A DNA stretch of 7,205 nucleotides from Streptosporangiaceae bacterium (GTDB lineage Bacteria > Actinomycetota > Actinomycetes > Streptosporangiales > Streptosporangiaceae). Shown here one piece after another: positions 6,121-7,205 of the stretch. How positions within the stretch are numbered: position 1 is the first letter of the stretch; each line of letters opens with the position of its first letter. The stretch covers positions 1 through 7,205 of the forward strand of contig JASIBJ010000299.1 in NCBI GenBank assembly GCA_030045215.1, given 5' to 3'. The notes below the pieces were generated by a model. That model made no database searches and was not told the DNA's origin. It worked only from the letters and a program-made list of their open reading frames with translations. The position numbers and the translations under genes are program-made.

Positions 6121-6453
6121 ATGGTTCAGAAGACTGTGGTGACCGTGGTCTGTGACCTGCCTCACGATGGTGAGATCGAGGGGAACGAGACGCTTTCGTT
6201 CGCCGTTGACGGCACCGCATACGAGATCGACGTCTGCTCAGCGCACGCTAAGGAACTGCACGACAGCTTCACCGGATACATCGAGCACGCCCGTCGTGTG
6301 ACCGGTGCGGTAAGGCGGCGCAAGGCGCGCTCTGGCCCGGGTCGGGAGCGAAGCTCAGAAATTCGGCAGTGGGCCCGAGAGCGGGGCGAGAAGGTTAGCG
6401 AGCGCGGGCGCATTCCTGCGTCGATCATTCAGGAATACGAAGCAACCCACTAA
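6121..6453 (+). CDS. lsr2: Lsr2 family nucleoid-associated DNA-bridging protein
   Basis: Lsr2 is the actinobacterial counterpart of H-NS: it oligomerises, bridges AT-rich DNA and silences acquired genes. The 110-residue product has the usual length. Residues about 3-60 form the dimerisation domain: strands at TVVTVV, LSFAVD and TAYEIDV, then a helix ending YIEHARRV. A basic linker (RRRKARSGPGRER) follows. The C-terminal DNA-binding domain is at about 78-110, with IRQWARERG and the minor-groove RGR motif at Arg95-Gly96-Arg97 in SERGRIPASI. The start is ATG 6121, with AAAGG (6109-6113) 7 nt upstream; the in-frame GTG 6106 would add five residues and lacks a ribosome binding site. Unusual is a set of Cys and His in the dimerisation domain (Cys11, His15, Cys39, His42, His47) where canonical Lsr2 has Asp and other polar residues. 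It may therefore be a variant or paralogue. Confidence 0.93.
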   Translation: MVQKTVVTVVCDLPHDGEIEGNETLSFAVDGTAYEIDVCSAHAKELHDSFTGYIEHARRVTGAVRRRKARSGPGRERSSEIRQWARERGEKVSERGRIPASIIQEYEATH

Positions 6454-6575
6454 CTTTGCAGCAGCCGACGCGCTGGTAAACGCCACTGTCGCCTTGCGCA
6501 CCCGCGCATGAGTGCACAGCGCGGCCGCCGGTATCGAGCAGCCAAGACCGATCTCCATCTACAGCACGTGCAATT

Positions 6576-6618
6576 TCAGCTCCCGGAGCCGGCCCGGTTT
6601 GGGGCCGCCGGGAGCTGA
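6576..6618 (+). terminator. Long hairpin, probable lsr2 terminator
   Basis: The outer stem is CAGCTCCCGG (6577-6586) with CCGGGAGCTG (6608-6617), extended by T6576-A6618. The inner stem is CGGCCC (6590-6595) with GGGCCG (6602-6607) and the loop is GGTTTG, with a 3-nt bulge at 6587-6589. About 17 bp in total make it one of the most stable structures here. It lies 123 bases after the lsr2 stop and has no T-run. Confidence 0.65.
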
Positions 6619-6779
6619 TTGCCTTCCAGGCTGACGTAGTTCTCCTGCCTCCCGTCTGGCCGGGTCGACGGTCTGCTCCGTTGGCCCGCCCCCTTCTGGA
6701 TTGACCGCCACCTTCCGGCGCCATCCGGGTCGGCTGGCCCGGAGCTGGGCTTGCGGCCTGCGCGTTCGGATGGCCCGCG

Positions 6780-6866
6780 CGGTCCGCATCCTTCCTCGGG
6801 TCGTGCCAAGGCCTTCATGCCGCACCGGCGTTGATCTTGACGCTGGCCCGAGGGTGGCTCGGACCG
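6780..6866. repeat. Extended nested inverted repeat
   Basis: CGGTCCG (6780-6786) pairs with CGGACCG (6860-6866). Inside it CCTCGGG (6794-6800) pairs with CCCGAGG (6847-6853), leaving nearly symmetric internal loops of 7 and 6 nt. The core holds the palindrome AAGGCCTT and GTGC/GCAC arms (6803-6806, 6822-6825). Two stems in register suggest a folded RNA or a decayed mobile-element structure; neither is identified. Confidence 0.4.
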
Positions 6867-6890
6867 GTTAGCCCCGCCGGTGTGGTGGGA

Positions 6891-6903
6891 TGATGTTTCA
6901 TCA
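6891..6903. repeat. TGATG-TTT-CATCA palindrome at the edge of an AT-rich pocket
   Basis: TGATG (6891-6895) and CATCA (6899-6903) form a perfect 5-bp inverted repeat with a TTT centre. It opens the only clearly AT-rich pocket of the lsr2-downstream stretch (to about 6930). It could be a regulator site or part of a promoter; no -35/-10 pair at standard spacing was found. Confidence 0.3.
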
Positions 6904-6982
6904 ATTTGGTAATAAGTTCGTCATATTTTTGCCAGTTCCGAGCGAGCCAAGACGGCAGAGCGTCCCTGTGGGGTCCGGTCCG

Positions 6983-7027
6983 GGTCGGCCGCGCGGCAGC
7001 CGCTGCGCCGCCGCAGGCCGGCCGACC
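6983..7027. repeat. Long GC stem-loop upstream of the presumed clpC
   Basis: GGTCGGCCG (6983-6991) pairs perfectly with CGGCCGACC (7019-7027). Inside, GCGGC (6993-6997) pairs with GCCGC (7010-7014), or alternatively GCAGC (6996-7000) with GCTGC (7002-7006). It could be a terminator or a leader structure; there is no T-run. Confidence 0.45.
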
Positions 7028-7146
7028 ATCGGATTCTGGCGGTACACCTGCCTTAGCCTGGAAGCGAGGAATACCCGGCTCGTGAGCATCGCTGCCGGGC
7101 GTTTCCCTAGGAATCCGTCCTGGTTGAGGGGCCCTGCCTCGCCTCC

Positions 7147-7163
7147 GTTCGCTACTGGCGTAG
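7147..7163 (+). promoter_or_regulatory. ClgR-like operator, copy 1
   Basis: GTTCGCTACTGGCGTAG contains the core CGC (7150-7152), a 5-nt spacer and GCG (7158-7160). This matches the known ClgR operator core CGC-N5-GCG; ClgR activates clp protease genes in Actinobacteria. The central spacer base is C where the corynebacterial consensus I recall prefers A. The position just before a presumed clpC gene supports the call. Confidence 0.5.
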
Positions 7164-7179
7164 CTGTGAGGAGACAGCT
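7162..7179 (+). repeat. Hairpin with a Shine-Dalgarno-like loop
   Basis: AGCTGT (7162-7167) and ACAGCT (7174-7179) form a perfect 6-bp stem whose 6-nt loop is GAGGAG. It sits between the two ClgR-like repeats. No start codon in a plausible frame follows within 12 nt, so the loop may not be a working ribosome binding site. Confidence 0.35.
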
Positions 7180-7195
7180 TTCGCTTCGGGCGTAG
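7180..7195 (+). promoter_or_regulatory. ClgR-like operator, copy 2
   Basis: TTCGCTTCGGGCGTAG repeats the first site (7148-7163) with 14 of 16 bases identical. It has the same CGC-N5-GCG core (7182-7184 and 7190-7192). The two copies are exactly 32 bp apart, about three helical turns, so bound dimers would lie on one face of the DNA. Confidence 0.45.
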
Positions 7196-7200
7196 GTGGG
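7194..7200 (+). promoter_or_regulatory. Ribosome binding site for a gene starting just past the window
   Basis: AGGTGGG ends 5 bases before the window edge. A start codon at about 7206-7209 would be at standard spacing. From synteny the gene is probably clpC, but no coding sequence of it is visible. Confidence 0.4.
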
Positions 7201-7205
7201 AACAC

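Larger units (their letters stand above)
6454..7205. other. Long structured non-coding stretch between lsr2 and the window end
   Basis: No credible gene was found in about 750 bases. Minus-strand frames between 6425 and 6825 stay open in three registers, as expected from high GC, but none shows a known domain. The stretch holds several inverted repeats, an AT-rich pocket (about 6890-6930) and, at its end, paired operator-like repeats with a ribosome binding site. From lsr2-clpC synteny I infer that the last part is the clpC regulatory region. Confidence 0.6.

Noticed and set aside
6425..6825. Overlapping minus-strand frames downstream of lsr2, one with SLEGNQLPAAPN
   Set aside because: They seemed faintly like sequence linked to mobile introns, but no reverse transcriptase, maturase or intron domain V motif was found, so no claim is made.

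Overview
The window comes from a high-GC Gram-positive bacterium (Actinobacteria). The evidence is strong G/C preference at third codon positions, an Lsr2-type nucleoid protein, a nadB-nadC-coaX order, an ArgA of the short mycobacterial type, and a cell-wall hydrolase behind a ydaO-type leader. I cannot name the genus. Bases 3-2888 form a tight co-directional operon: the 3' part of nadB (L-aspartate oxidase), nadC (quinolinate phosphoribosyltransferase) overlapping it by 8 nt, then coaX (type III pantothenate kinase) 14 nt later. It joins NAD synthesis from aspartate to the first step of coenzyme A synthesis.

Two inverted repeats (2923-2990) separate coaX from a convergent minus-strand gene (3013-4095). 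That gene encodes a secreted coiled-coil plus NlpC/P60 peptidoglycan endopeptidase. Its 5' leader (about 4113-4267, minus strand) is a recognisable ydaO-type c-di-AMP riboswitch ending only a few bases before the Shine-Dalgarno sequence. This is the best hidden element in the window and ties wall hydrolysis to c-di-AMP. Reading open frame upstream of 4095 as protein would translate the riboswitch.

On the plus strand, divergent from the hydrolase, lies a short GNAT-type N-acetylglutamate synthase (4707-5207, argA). About 530 bases without a credible gene follow, with a strong GC hairpin and a short direct repeat. Next come a 78-residue single-pass membrane protein (5736-5972) and an Lsr2 family protein (6121-6453) behind a good sigma-70-like promoter.

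The last 750 bases contain no credible gene but several inverted repeats: a terminator-like hairpin after lsr2, an extended nested repeat, an AT-rich pocket and a long GC hairpin. At the very end are two near-identical 16-bp copies of a CGC-N5-GCG motif, 32 bp apart. They resemble ClgR operators and end in a ribosome binding site at the window edge. Because lsr2 is commonly next to clpC in Actinobacteria, I infer that clpC starts just outside the window and that this stretch is its regulatory region.
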